This document shows positions 6,595-13,257 of a DNA stretch of 13,257 nt, in pieces; position 1 is the stretch's first letter; each line of letters begins with the position of its first letter. The position numbers were made by a program, and so were the translations under genes. The stretch covers positions 1 through 13,257 of the forward strand of contig JAJZAG010000068.1 of NCBI GenBank assembly GCA_021799555.1, given 5' to 3'. Under the pieces are notes generated by a model. It made no database searches. It was not told where the DNA came from and was given only the letters and a program-made list of their open reading frames with translations. This DNA is from Deltaproteobacteria bacterium. Its GTDB lineage: Bacteria > Desulfobacterota > Binatia > Binatales > Binataceae.

Positions 6595-7971
6595 CTAAGG
6601 GTTGAACTGGTTAAAGATGCCTGAGTACTCGAACTGCGATTGCAAGACGCCGCTGCAATCGTCGCTCGCGTACGACTCGACGCCGCCGGGGCATTGATTG
6701 TCGCGCGCGGCGGACCAAAACGAGAGCAGGCCGAAACCGTTTGCGAGCGCGTAGCTTTCAAGGAGCTGCGCGTCGGCGAGGGTGAAGGTCTCGCCGGAAA
6801 CGTCGTTTACACCGATCATCGGGGTCACACCGATCATCGCGGCGAGATTGGCGGATGATTCCGCGGGGTATAGCGCGCTGAGCTGCGCGAGCGTCGCGGT
6901 GGCGGCGTTGATCGCGTCCTGGCCCATCTGCGAGTCGGGCTGTCCGTAGTCCATCGCCATCACGTTGACGGCGGCCAGCTTGACGCCCTTGTCGATCGCG
7001 TCCTGCACGACGTTGATTCCGTCCTGAGTCAGCCCGGTCGGCATCACGGGCAGCGTGAAGGACACTTTTAGATTCGGGTTGGCGGATTGCAACGCGGAGA
7101 TCGCCTGATCGCGCAGGGCGATCGAGGCCGTGTCGGCGACGGCGGCGCCTTCGATATCGAAATCGATTCGGCTGAGTCCGTATTGAGAAATCACCGTCTG
7201 ATACTGGGTCTGGAGGGCGCTTTCGCTGGGACAGGTTTCGGCGAGCTCGGAGCCGTCCTCGCCGCCAAACGAAACGATCACGTCACCGCCGATCGCGCGC
7301 AGATTTGCAATATCGGCGCTCAGAAAGCCCGGCGTCGAGAGCGGAATCACGGCGCCCCACTCGGCCGTGCATCCGCCGCCATCGACGATGAACGCGAGCG
7401 TATAAAACTTGCTGACCGCGGAGGCCGAGTTGGTCAACTGGAAGGTCGGGTACAGGGTCACATCAACGTACGGGGCAAAGAAGCGGCCGGGAAAGCCGCC
7501 GCCGCCCGTCGTGGCGATACTTGCGCAGGTGGTCGAGGTGACAGGCTCGCCGTTGACGGCGCATCCGGTGGGATTCGCGGGCGCGGCGCCGGTGCGATCG
7601 ACGGCGGCAAGCCGAAAACTCACCGAACCGGCGGGCGGAATCGAGCGGTCGCGGCGGACGCCGTTGACGACATAGGTTTCGTTGGAACGGGATTTGATCT
7701 TTGCGCCGCGGAGGTTTGCGATCTTGTAGGGAAGCGAAAAGGCGAGCTGCCAATTGGTGATCGGATCTGTGGTACTGTTATTCGTGATCGTAACGACGGA
7801 TTCGAACCGCTTCTTACTGTGGCGCACGATCGAGTAATCAATCGTCGCGATAGTCGTTGCCCCAGCGGGCGGGGCCGCGAGGGTCGCGGCGGCGATCGCG
7901 ACGGTCGCGAGGGCGGCGCAAAGGCGCGGGCGGAGGCGATCGATATTCGGCAACACGGCAAAGGGCGGCAC
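6595..7971 (-). CDS. Secreted GH18 chitinase-like protein with N-terminal CBM2-like domain
   Basis: A 458-residue exported protein. An arginine-containing n-region and hydrophobic stretch (about 18-33) end in an AGA|T cleavage site near residue 38/39. Residues about 41-125 align with the carbohydrate-binding module family 2 pattern, including VTITNNS, NWQLAFSLP (W74, buried core position) and SIPPAGSVSFRL. A TGGGG linker follows, then a glycoside hydrolase family 18 barrel: SFGG (234-237), DFDIE (270-274, Glu274 the expected proton donor), NVMAMDYG (336-343), IGVTPMIGVND (380-390) and Trp419. This arrangement resembles the PF-ChiA-like group of bacterial GH18 enzymes, which hydrolyse beta-1,4 N-acetylglucosamine chains. 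The start is GTG, fixed by a perfect AGGAGG five bases upstream. It is a single-gene unit between recN and the acyl-CoA operon, with 125 and about 186 bases of spacing. The binding module lacks its usual surface tryptophans. Confidence 0.88.
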   Translation of the reverse strand: MPPFAVLPNIDRLRPRLCAALATVAIAAATLAAPPAGATTIATIDYSIVRHSKKRFESVVTITNNSTTDPITNWQLAFSLPYKIANLRGAKIKSRSNETYVVNGVRRDRSIPPAGSVSFRLAAVDRTGAAPANPTGCAVNGEPVTSTTCASIATTGGGGFPGRFFAPYVDVTLYPTFQLTNSASAVSKFYTLAFIVDGGGCTAEWGAVIPLSTPGFLSADIANLRAIGGDVIVSFGGEDGSELAETCPSESALQTQYQTVISQYGLSRIDFDIEGAAVADTASIALRDQAISALQSANPNLKVSFTLPVMPTGLTQDGINVVQDAIDKGVKLAAVNVMAMDYGQPDSQMGQDAINAATATLAQLSALYPAESSANLAAMIGVTPMIGVNDVSGETFTLADAQLLESYALANGFGLLSFWSAARDNQCPGGVESYASDDCSGVLQSQFEYSGIFNQFNP

Positions 7972-7976
7972 GAGAT

Positions 7977-7982
7977 CCTCCT
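7977..7982 (-). promoter_or_regulatory. Perfect Shine-Dalgarno (AGGAGG) fixing the GTG start of the chitinase gene
   Basis: AGGAGG on the minus strand, followed by ATCTC and then GTG. It is the best ribosome binding site in the window and shows that the signal peptide starts with a GTG codon at 7971. Confidence 0.75.
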
Positions 7983-7992
7983 CGGTCGGGGC

Positions 7993-8006
7993 TTATGCGA
8001 GCATAA
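7993..8006. promoter_or_regulatory. Inverted repeat TTATGC-GA-GCATAA upstream of the chitinase gene
   Basis: A perfect palindrome with 6-base arms and a 2-base centre, 22-35 bases upstream of the GTG start, in an AT-richer patch of an otherwise GC-rich region. Position and symmetry would suit an operator for a dimeric regulator overlapping the promoter or leader. No regulator gene is next to it, so the function is inferred. Confidence 0.3.
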
Positions 8007-8096
8007 CCGACACGGCTAATCGCGCAAGCGAATTTCTCGTTACTGCCTGAATGTATGATGAATAGCGACAGAATGTAGGGATAAGCGCGGTAAGGA

Positions 8097-9782
8097 TTAT
8101 CGCTGCGCGCGCTCGAGCATCTCGCGCGCGGCGCGGCGGAATTTCTCGCTCGAGGCGTCGCCGCCAAGCATCCGCGCCAGCTCTTCGGCGCGCGCCGATT
8201 CGGGCAAAATCACCACGCGGCTGCGGGTCGCGCCACGGCGCTCTTCTTTCTCGACGCGGAAATGGGTCTGGGCAAAAGCCGCGATCTGCGCCAGATGGGT
8301 GACGCAGAGAATCTGATGAAAGCGCGCAAGCTCGGCGAGCTTGCGGCCCACCACGCTTGCGACTTCGCCGCCGATTCCCGCGTCAACTTCGTCGAAGATC
8401 ATTGTCGCAACGCCGTGCTGCTGCGCCTCGAGCCGCTTCAGCGCGAGCATCACGCGCGACAGCTCTCCGCCCGACGCGATCTTCGCCAGCGGCATCGGCG
8501 GCTGGCCCAAATTGGGCGCGATATGAAATTCAAGCGCGTCGGCGCCCGCCGGGCCGAGCGCGGTGCCGCGATGCATAAACGCGGCGGTTTCGGGAGCGAG
8601 CGGAGAAATGCGCGGGTCGAATCCGGGCGAACGCATCCCTAGCGACTTAAGCTCGGCCTCCATCTTGCGCCCGAGTTCGGCGCCAGCTGCCGCGCGGCGC
8701 GCGGACAGCGAGGCGGCCCGCGCGCCGAGTTCGTCGATTGCGGCGGCAAGATCGCGCGCGGCGCCGGCCTTCGACTCGGCGACGTTCTCGAGCTCGGCGA
8801 TCTCGGCGCGCGAGCGCGCGAGCGTCTCAAGCGCGCTGTCAATCGAGCCGCCATATTTGCGCTTTAAGCGCACCAGCTCCTGGAGGCGGTTGTCGATCTC
8901 GTCCAAGCGCGCCGGGTCGGCTTCGATCCGGCCGGAATATGCTGATAAGGCCCGGGCGGATTCTTCAAGATTCGCGCGCGCCGACTTGATCATGGCGAGC
9001 GGCTCGGCAAGCGTCGCGTCGAGCGCGGCGGCTTCTTCGAGGCGCGCTTCGGCGGCGGCAATTGCGTCGAACGCGGCGCCTTCCGCACCATAGAGGGAAG
9101 CTTCGGTTTCGGCGGCCGCGGCGGCGAGGCGGGCGGCGTTGGCCAAGACGGTGCGCTCGACGGCGAGCGCGGCGTCCTCGCCCGGGACCAGCGCGGCGCG
9201 CTCGAGCTCGAGGGCGCGAAAGCGCGCAAGTTCGAGCAGGTCGGCGCGCTCCCGTTCGCGCCGCGCGAGTTCGGCTAATCGCGCTTCGAGCTCGCGGGTG
9301 CGATCAAACGCGCTGCGATAGGCAGCAATCTCGGCGTCGAGGCGCGCGTAGCGATCGAGAATTTCCAGATGGCTTTCGGCGCGGAGCAGGGATTGCTGTT
9401 CGTGCTGACCGTAAACCTGTACCAGCGCGGCGCCAATCTTCGCGAGCGCCTGGACGGTCGCGAGCTCGCCGCCGATCGTCACGCGCGAGCGGCCGCCTTC
9501 GGCGATCACGCGGCGCACCAGCAACTCGCGGGTCGCGGCGCCGGATTGCGCGAGCCCGGGAATCCCGCCGCCGATTTCAAATAGCGCTTCGACGACGGCC
9601 TCTTTCTCGCCGATGCGAATCATGTCAGGCGAGGCGCGTCCGCCGAGCAATAATCCCAATGCGGTCAGGATGATCGTTTTGCCGGCGCCGGTTTCGCCCG
9701 AGAGCACGTTCAAGCCAGCACCGAACTCCAGCTCGGCTTCCTGGATAATAGCGAAGTTGCGGATGCGCAGTTCGACCAGCAT
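8097..9782 (-). CDS. recN: DNA repair ATPase RecN
   Basis: A 561-residue SMC-like ATPase acting early in double-strand break repair. The N-terminal half of the head has MLVELRIRNFAIIQEAELEF and a Walker A GETGAGKT (29-36); VYGQHEQQSLL (123-133) is a RecN hallmark. The middle, about 150-400, is an Ala/Glu/Arg-rich coiled coil. The C-terminal head has the ABC signature SGGELS (437-442), Walker B and following residues IFDEVDAGIGG (from about 462) and the switch motif CVTHLAQIA (from about 493). Length matches the family. The ATG at 9782 is nine bases after the nadK stop, without a strong ribosome binding site, so coupled translation from nadK is likely. nadK-recN adjacency is common in several phyla. 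Confidence 0.96.
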   Translation of the reverse strand: MLVELRIRNFAIIQEAELEFGAGLNVLSGETGAGKTIILTALGLLLGGRASPDMIRIGEKEAVVEALFEIGGGIPGLAQSGAATRELLVRRVIAEGGRSRVTIGGELATVQALAKIGAALVQVYGQHEQQSLLRAESHLEILDRYARLDAEIAAYRSAFDRTRELEARLAELARRERERADLLELARFRALELERAALVPGEDAALAVERTVLANAARLAAAAAETEASLYGAEGAAFDAIAAAEARLEEAAALDATLAEPLAMIKSARANLEESARALSAYSGRIEADPARLDEIDNRLQELVRLKRKYGGSIDSALETLARSRAEIAELENVAESKAGAARDLAAAIDELGARAASLSARRAAAGAELGRKMEAELKSLGMRSPGFDPRISPLAPETAAFMHRGTALGPAGADALEFHIAPNLGQPPMPLAKIASGGELSRVMLALKRLEAQQHGVATMIFDEVDAGIGGEVASVVGRKLAELARFHQILCVTHLAQIAAFAQTHFRVEKEERRGATRSRVVILPESARAEELARMLGGDASSEKFRRAAREMLERAQR

Positions 9783-9791
9783 CGCGCGCCG

Positions 9792-10658
9792 CTAGCCCCA
9801 GTGAAGTTTGTCGCGCCAGATCTCAAAGTACGGATGAACCGACCGCACGAGAGCCACGGCGGAGCGCCCACGACGGACCTGAATCGAGTCTTCCGGTCCG
9901 ACGAGCGAGGACTCCTGTCCGTCAACGATCAGCGTCGCGTCATGGTCGGATGCCTTAACGCGAATTTCGATCTCGAAACTGTCGGGCAGCACGACCGGCC
10001 GGTTGGACAGCGTATGCGGACAGATCGGCGCGAGCAGCACGACGCCAAGGGTAGGATAGATGATCGGGCCGCCGGCGCTGAGCGCATAGGCGGTCGAGCC
10101 GGTCGGCGTGGCGACGATCAACCCGTCGGCGCGGTACGAGCAGAACGGCTTGTGATCGGCCGCCACTTCGAGCTGAAGCATCCGCCCGAGCGGTCCGCGA
10201 TTGAGCACGATATCGTTGACGGCGATGAAGCGCTCGAGGCGCCGCGAGTCGCGCTCAAAGCGTTCGACGGTGGTGTCGAGTGTGATTCTGCGATCGACTT
10301 CGAAATCGCCGGCCAGCACACGGTCGAGCGCAGACTTCGCTTCTTCGATAGTCACCTCGGTCAAGAAGCCCAAGCCGCCGAGATTGACGCCCAGGATCGG
10401 AGTTTCGCGCGCCGACGCCATCCGCGCCACGCCGAGCAGGGTTCCATCGCCGCCGAGCACCACGATCAAATCCGAACGTTCGGAAAGCTCGAAGCGCGGA
10501 GTCGGCGCGGCTCCGATTTGGTCCGCGATGTCAGGATCGGCAAGCACGGCGAGCTTGCGGGTGCGCAGGCGGCGCGCGAGCGTTTTCGCCAACAAGACCG
10601 CGTCGGGCCGATCACGCTTGACGACGAGTCCGACCGATTTTATGGAGCGCTTCGACAC
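9792..10658 (-). CDS. nadK: NAD kinase
   Basis: An ATP- or polyphosphate-dependent NAD kinase making NADP, 288 residues from the chosen GTG. Family motifs are in order: VVLGGDGTLLG (67-76, nucleotide-binding GGDG), NLGGLGFLTE (92-101), VNDIVLNRG (147-155), YRADGLIVATPTGSTAYALS (175-194) and the distal NRPVVLP segment (about 219-225). An in-frame TTG at 10724 would add 22 residues of basic, cysteine-containing sequence without family resemblance. The GTG at 10658 puts the first beta strand (KSVGLVVKRD) close to the N-terminus, as is usual. The ribosome binding site is weak for either start. It lies 71 bases downstream of the lipoprotein gene and nine bases upstream of recN, and is probably co-transcribed with recN. 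Confidence 0.95.
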   Translation of the reverse strand: MSKRSIKSVGLVVKRDRPDAVLLAKTLARRLRTRKLAVLADPDIADQIGAAPTPRFELSERSDLIVVLGGDGTLLGVARMASARETPILGVNLGGLGFLTEVTIEEAKSALDRVLAGDFEVDRRITLDTTVERFERDSRRLERFIAVNDIVLNRGPLGRMLQLEVAADHKPFCSYRADGLIVATPTGSTAYALSAGGPIIYPTLGVVLLAPICPHTLSNRPVVLPDSFEIEIRVKASDHDATLIVDGQESSLVGPEDSIQVRRGRSAVALVRSVHPYFEIWRDKLHWG

Positions 10659-10729
10659 CGCGCTCTGGCAAATATCATGCGCCCGATTGCGCGGCAACGC
10701 GCGGCGCGCGCCGCACGAACGCAAACGAT

Positions 10730-11155
10730 TCAGTGCGAGATCGATTCGCCCGACGGTATGTTCGGATTCTTTCCATAGACAATCGCTTCGGCGTCAAGGT
10801 AATAGCCAACCAGGCCCTCCGTGGTCTGCGATTTGCTGGTGAGGATCACGATCGCGTCGGCGCCGCTCTCGCACGCCTTGCGAATAGCGGCCGGCAGCAC
10901 GTCGGATTCGGAATCGTAAACGCTGCCGGTTACCTCAACGAGTCCGACCTTGCGATACTCCGTAAGCGGCTCGTGACGGAGCACGGGCATGTTGCAATCC
11001 GGAGGTTTGGCGGCGTTGCCCGACGACTCGATTTCGGTATAGACCGCCTGCGGAGGCAGCGTGGCGGCTTTGACGCATCCGAGTGCGCAAATCGACGCCG
11101 AGCAAATCGCGATCAGAGCCAGGAGTTTTTGCACGGTGACAACACATAGCCGCAT
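10730..11155 (-). CDS. Small predicted lipoprotein, function unknown
   Basis: A 141-residue protein. Residues 1-26 form a signal peptide with a hydrophobic core (QKLLALIAICSASICALGC) ending in a lipobox-like ALGC, so Cys27 would be lipid-modified. The mature part has a short linker, a Cys54/Cys95 pair that could form a disulfide, and a C-terminal alpha/beta domain: YRKVGLVEVTGSVY, then IRKACESGADAIVIL, then VGYYLDAEAIVYGK. This strand-helix-strand order with a (G)ADA(I/V)V motif recalls the RcsF/YbjQ-like fold, but I cannot confirm the family. A frame continuing upstream to 11356 is long but crosses the nfo start on the other strand and destroys the signal peptide, so ATG 11155 is chosen. The gene is divergent from nfo and upstream of nadK and recN. 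Confidence 0.75.
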   Translation of the reverse strand: MRLCVVTVQKLLALIAICSASICALGCVKAATLPPQAVYTEIESSGNAAKPPDCNMPVLRHEPLTEYRKVGLVEVTGSVYDSESDVLPAAIRKACESGADAIVILTSKSQTTEGLVGYYLDAEAIVYGKNPNIPSGESISH

Positions 11156-11190
11156 TCGGCGTCGCTCGGCAAGCCTGCGGCGCGCTGCCC

Positions 11191-11211
11191 GCCCGCGATG
11201 ACAGAGCGGGC
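11191..11211. promoter_or_regulatory. GC-rich hairpin in the lipoprotein/nfo divergent spacer
   Basis: GCCCGC (11191-11196) and GCGGGC (11206-11211) are perfect inverted arms around a 9-base loop. The overlapping CGCGATCGCG (11211-11220) is a 10-base palindrome that ends six bases before the nfo ATG. The spacer is only 70 bases and must hold both promoters. The symmetry may be regulatory or simply reflect high GC content. Confidence 0.22.
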
Positions 11212-11225
11212 GCGATCGCGATAAG

Positions 11226-12140
11226 ATGCCGGCCAGGCGGGGTACGAAGCCCGCCGCGCAAACGCCGATGACTGCCGCAAAGAATAATAATCGCCCGTTA
11301 CTCGGCGCGCACGTCTCGATCGCCGGTGGCCCCGCCGAAGCTCTGAATCGTGGCAAGGAGTTTGGCTGCGACGCAATTCAAATCTTCACCAAGTCGTCGC
11401 GCCAATGGGCGGCAAAACCCTATAGCGAAGAGGAAATCGCCGCGTTCAAGCGCAATTGGCGCGAGACGGCAATCGGCGCCGTTATTGCCCACGATTCCTA
11501 TCTGCTCAACCTCGGCGCGCCAGCCGAGGCGCTGCGCAAACGTTCGGTCGGAGGATTTATCGACGAGCTCGAACGGTGCGAAGCGCTCGGCATTCCGAAC
11601 CTGATCGCGCATCCGGGCGCCCACGTCGGCTCGGGCGAAGAGGCTGGAATCAAAACGATTGCGAAATCGATCGACGAGGCGCACGCCGCGTGCAAGGGTT
11701 TCACGGTAAAGGTCACGCTCGAAATCACCGCCGGTCAGGGCACCACGCTGGGTTATAGCCTTCCGCAGATGGGCCAGATATTCGACGCGGTCAAGGAGCA
11801 CGATCGATTGCGGCTTTGCTTCGATACCGAGCACGCGTTCGCCGCCGGCTACGATCTGCGCTCGGCCGAGGGTTATGAGCGGGCGTTCTCGGAATTGGAT
11901 AAGTATATCGGCCTCAAACGCCTGGCCGCGTTTCATTTGAACGATTCGCTCAAGCCCTTCCACTCCCGCGTCGATCGCCACCAGCATATCGGCAAAGGCT
12001 ACATTGGCACCGAGGCGTTCGCGCGAATCGTCAACGACCCGCGCTTCCGCGGCCTGCCGATGTGCCTTGAAACCGAACCGGGCGAAGACAACCAGGATTT
12101 AGCCGCGGACCTCGCCACGCTTCGCGGCCTGCTCAAGTAA
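11226..12140 (+). CDS. nfo: Endonuclease IV (AP endonuclease)
   Basis: A 304-residue deoxyribonuclease IV, which cuts 5' of abasic sites in base excision repair. The TIM-barrel family pattern is complete and all nine zinc ligands can be placed by alignment with the E. coli enzyme: His89, His129, Glu166, Asp200, His203, His237, Asp250, His252 and Glu282. They lie in AHDSYLLNLG, AHPGAH, LEITAGQG, CFDTEHAFAAGYD, FHLNDS, VDRHQHIGKGYIG and CLETEPG. The N-terminus before LLGAHVSIAGG is about 20 residues longer than in E. coli; a second ATG at 11268 could be the true start, and neither has a clear ribosome binding site. trpS begins 23 bases after its stop, so the two may form a transcription unit. 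Confidence 0.96.
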   Translation: MPARRGTKPAAQTPMTAAKNNNRPLLGAHVSIAGGPAEALNRGKEFGCDAIQIFTKSSRQWAAKPYSEEEIAAFKRNWRETAIGAVIAHDSYLLNLGAPAEALRKRSVGGFIDELERCEALGIPNLIAHPGAHVGSGEEAGIKTIAKSIDEAHAACKGFTVKVTLEITAGQGTTLGYSLPQMGQIFDAVKEHDRLRLCFDTEHAFAAGYDLRSAEGYERAFSELDKYIGLKRLAAFHLNDSLKPFHSRVDRHQHIGKGYIGTEAFARIVNDPRFRGLPMCLETEPGEDNQDLAADLATLRGLLK

Positions 12141-12163
12141 CTACCCACACGCCGCGCGACCAC

Positions 12164-13162
12164 ATGATCAAGCGAATACTTACTGGAGATCGGCCTACCG
12201 GGCCTCTGCATCTGGGACATTATGTCGGCTCGCTCGCCAACCGCGTACGCCTGCAGAACGACTACGATACTTTCGTGCTGATTGCCGATATTCAGGCACT
12301 GACCGACAATTTCGAGCGGCCCGAGATGCTCGAGGCCAACGTGCTGGAAGTCGCAACCGACTATCTGGCGGTGGGCCTCGATCCCGCCAAAGTGAAGATC
12401 GTCGTTCAGTCGATGGTGCCCGAGCTGACCGAACTGACAATCTATTTCATGAACCTGGTAACGACGGCGACGCTCGAGCGAAACCCTACTCTCAAGGAAG
12501 AAATCAAGCAGAAGAATTTCACCAAGGGACTCCCAGTCGGATTTTATACCTACCCGATCTCGCAAGCGGCCGATATCACGATTTTCAAAGCCGATTTGGT
12601 GCCGGTCGGCGAGGATCAACTGCCGATGATCGAGCAGACGCGTGAAATCGTGCGGCGCTTCAACCGGCTATACAAAAAGATCCTCGTCGAGCCGCGCGCG
12701 ATGGTGGGGCAGGTCGCGCGGCTTCCGGGCACCGACGGGGGCGCCAAGATGTCCAAGTCGCTTGGCAACTGTATCTATCTGGGCGATTCGTCCGAACAGG
12801 TGCGCAAGCGGGTGATGTCGATGTACACCGACCCGACCCGGATTCACGCCACCGATCCCGGCCACGTCGAGGGCAACCCCGTGTTTACCTACCACGAAAT
12901 ATTCAACCCCAACAAAGCCGAAGTTGACGATCTGAAAAACCGTTACCTGAAGGGCACCGTCGGCGACGTAGAGGTCAAGGAAAAGCTGTACCTGGCGCTG
13001 GACAGCTTTCTCGAACCAATCCGCGCGCGCCGCGCCGAGCATGCCGCAAAGCCCGATCGAGTGAAGGAAATACTGGTCGAGGGAACGCGCAAGGGCCGCG
13101 CCGTCGCGCGCGACACGATGGAAGAAGTGCGCGCCGCGATGAAGATCGCCTACAAGTTCTAG
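12164..13162 (+). CDS. trpS: Tryptophanyl-tRNA synthetase
   Basis: A 332-residue class I aminoacyl-tRNA synthetase that charges tRNA-Trp. The HIGH-type motif is HLGH (16-19) in TGDRPTGPLHLGHYVGSL and the KMSKS motif is intact (195-199). PISQAADI (131-138) carries the Trp-binding Asp137, and VGEDQLPMIEQTREI (148-162) is typical. Length matches the compact bacterial form. Wording such as TGDRPTG, LERNPT, QSMVPELTEL and KVMSMYTDP is close to the TrpRS subtype I associate with Firmicutes (streptococcal type) rather than the E. coli type. No Shine-Dalgarno sequence precedes the ATG, and no T-box or trp leader is visible in the 23-base gap after nfo, so it probably depends on upstream transcription. 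Confidence 0.96.
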   Translation: MIKRILTGDRPTGPLHLGHYVGSLANRVRLQNDYDTFVLIADIQALTDNFERPEMLEANVLEVATDYLAVGLDPAKVKIVVQSMVPELTELTIYFMNLVTTATLERNPTLKEEIKQKNFTKGLPVGFYTYPISQAADITIFKADLVPVGEDQLPMIEQTREIVRRFNRLYKKILVEPRAMVGQVARLPGTDGGAKMSKSLGNCIYLGDSSEQVRKRVMSMYTDPTRIHATDPGHVEGNPVFTYHEIFNPNKAEVDDLKNRYLKGTVGDVEVKEKLYLALDSFLEPIRARRAEHAAKPDRVKEILVEGTRKGRAVARDTMEEVRAAMKIAYKF

Positions 13163-13190
13163 CCGCGGACAGGGAAACAGTAAAACAGTC

Positions 13191-13219
13191 CACAGATTTC
13201 ACAGATTAACACACATTAG
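13191..13219. repeat. Three-unit 10-nt degenerate tandem repeat (CACAGATT-type)
   Basis: CACAGATTT, CACAGATTAA and CACACATTAG follow each other directly, starting 29 bases after the trpS stop. The units are about one helical turn long, and the patch is much more AT-rich than the genes. Similar CACAGATT repeats occur between genes in many environmental bacteria. Its role is unknown. Confidence 0.5.
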
Positions 13220-13252
13220 CCATTCCGCGCCGAAGAGGCGCAAAGTGGCTGA
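13216..13252 (+). terminator. Strong hairpin downstream of trpS, possible terminator or extragenic repeat
   Basis: The arm AGCCATTCCGCGCC (13218-13231), the loop GAAGA and the arm GGCGCAAAGTGGCT (13237-13250) pair with two mismatches and one G-U, and can be extended by two more pairs at the base. It lies 53 bases after the trpS stop. No T-run follows before the window ends five bases later, so an intrinsic terminator is possible but not shown. It could also be an extragenic palindromic element. Confidence 0.4.
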
Positions 13253-13257
13253 CTGTA

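Noticed and set aside
6809..6839. 13-base direct repeat ACACCGATCATCG with 18-base spacing
   Set aside because: It encodes the repeated MIGV of the conserved IGVTPMIGVND segment of the GH18 domain, so it is explained by coding constraint.
7087..8019. 310-codon plus-strand frame opposite the chitinase gene
   Set aside because: Shadow of a gene with a signal peptide, two recognised domains and a perfect ribosome binding site; its own product is Gly/Arg/Asp-rich with no motif.
9801..10778. 325-codon plus-strand frame opposite nadK
   Set aside because: Antisense to clear NAD kinase motifs; composition dominated by Arg, Asp and Gln with no family match.
11211..11220. CGCGATCGCG as a HIP1-like repeated element
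   Set aside because: The GCGATCGC core appears only a few times in this GC-rich window, mostly inside genes; there is no sign of the heavy iteration seen in cyanobacteria.
11156..11356. Upstream extension of the lipoprotein frame
   Set aside because: It would run through the nfo start on the other strand and bury the lipoprotein signal peptide inside the protein; the codons look noncoding.

Overview
The window is high-GC bacterial chromosome, about 60-65% GC by eye. It has tightly packed genes, several ATGA-type or near-zero gene junctions, and Shine-Dalgarno sites of the GAGGAA / AGGAGG type. No phage, transposon, integron, CRISPR, rRNA or tRNA signal is visible. The gene content (a large acyl-CoA gene set, a B12-type acyl-CoA mutase, a secreted chitinase and ordinary housekeeping genes) would suit an uncultured GC-rich soil or sediment bacterium of the Binatota / Desulfobacterota-like kind. 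That placement is an impression, not something the sequence proves.

Left part (1-2097): the window opens inside a minus-strand acyl-CoA mutase gene of the methylmalonyl-CoA mutase family, of which only the first 71 codons (1-214) are present. About 450 bases of divergent intergenic DNA follow, with two overlapping very small ORFs of uncertain status. Then comes a plus-strand amidase-signature hydrolase (664-2097).

Middle-left (2151-6408, minus strand): a compact five-gene operon is read in the order MaoC hot-dog protein, acyl-CoA dehydrogenase, second MaoC hydratase, class III CoA-transferase, CitE/HpcH-type lyase. Junctions are a 2-nt gap, an 11-nt overlap, an ATGA overlap and a 14-nt gap. 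Dehydrogenation, hydration, CoA transfer and C-C cleavage together make a nearly complete route for a branched C4-C5 dicarboxyl-CoA, for example methylsuccinyl-CoA to mesaconyl-CoA to methylmalyl- or citramalyl-CoA and then to two small products. The mutase at the left edge could feed such a route. The overall logic resembles parts of the ethylmalonyl-CoA pathway, the 3-hydroxypropionate bicycle and itaconate/mesaconate degradation, but the exact substrate cannot be fixed from sequence.

Middle (6595-7971, minus): a secreted GH18 chitinase-like protein with an N-terminal CBM2-like domain. The three surface tryptophans known from CBM2a modules appear to be replaced in it.

Right part (8097-13162): minus-strand recN, nadK and a small lipoprotein gene, then, divergently, plus-strand nfo (endonuclease IV) and trpS. 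nadK-recN is a widespread neighbour pair. The divergent lipoprotein/nfo spacer is only 70 bp and contains a GC-rich hairpin. After trpS the DNA becomes AT-richer and holds a three-unit 10-nt tandem repeat followed by a strong hairpin.
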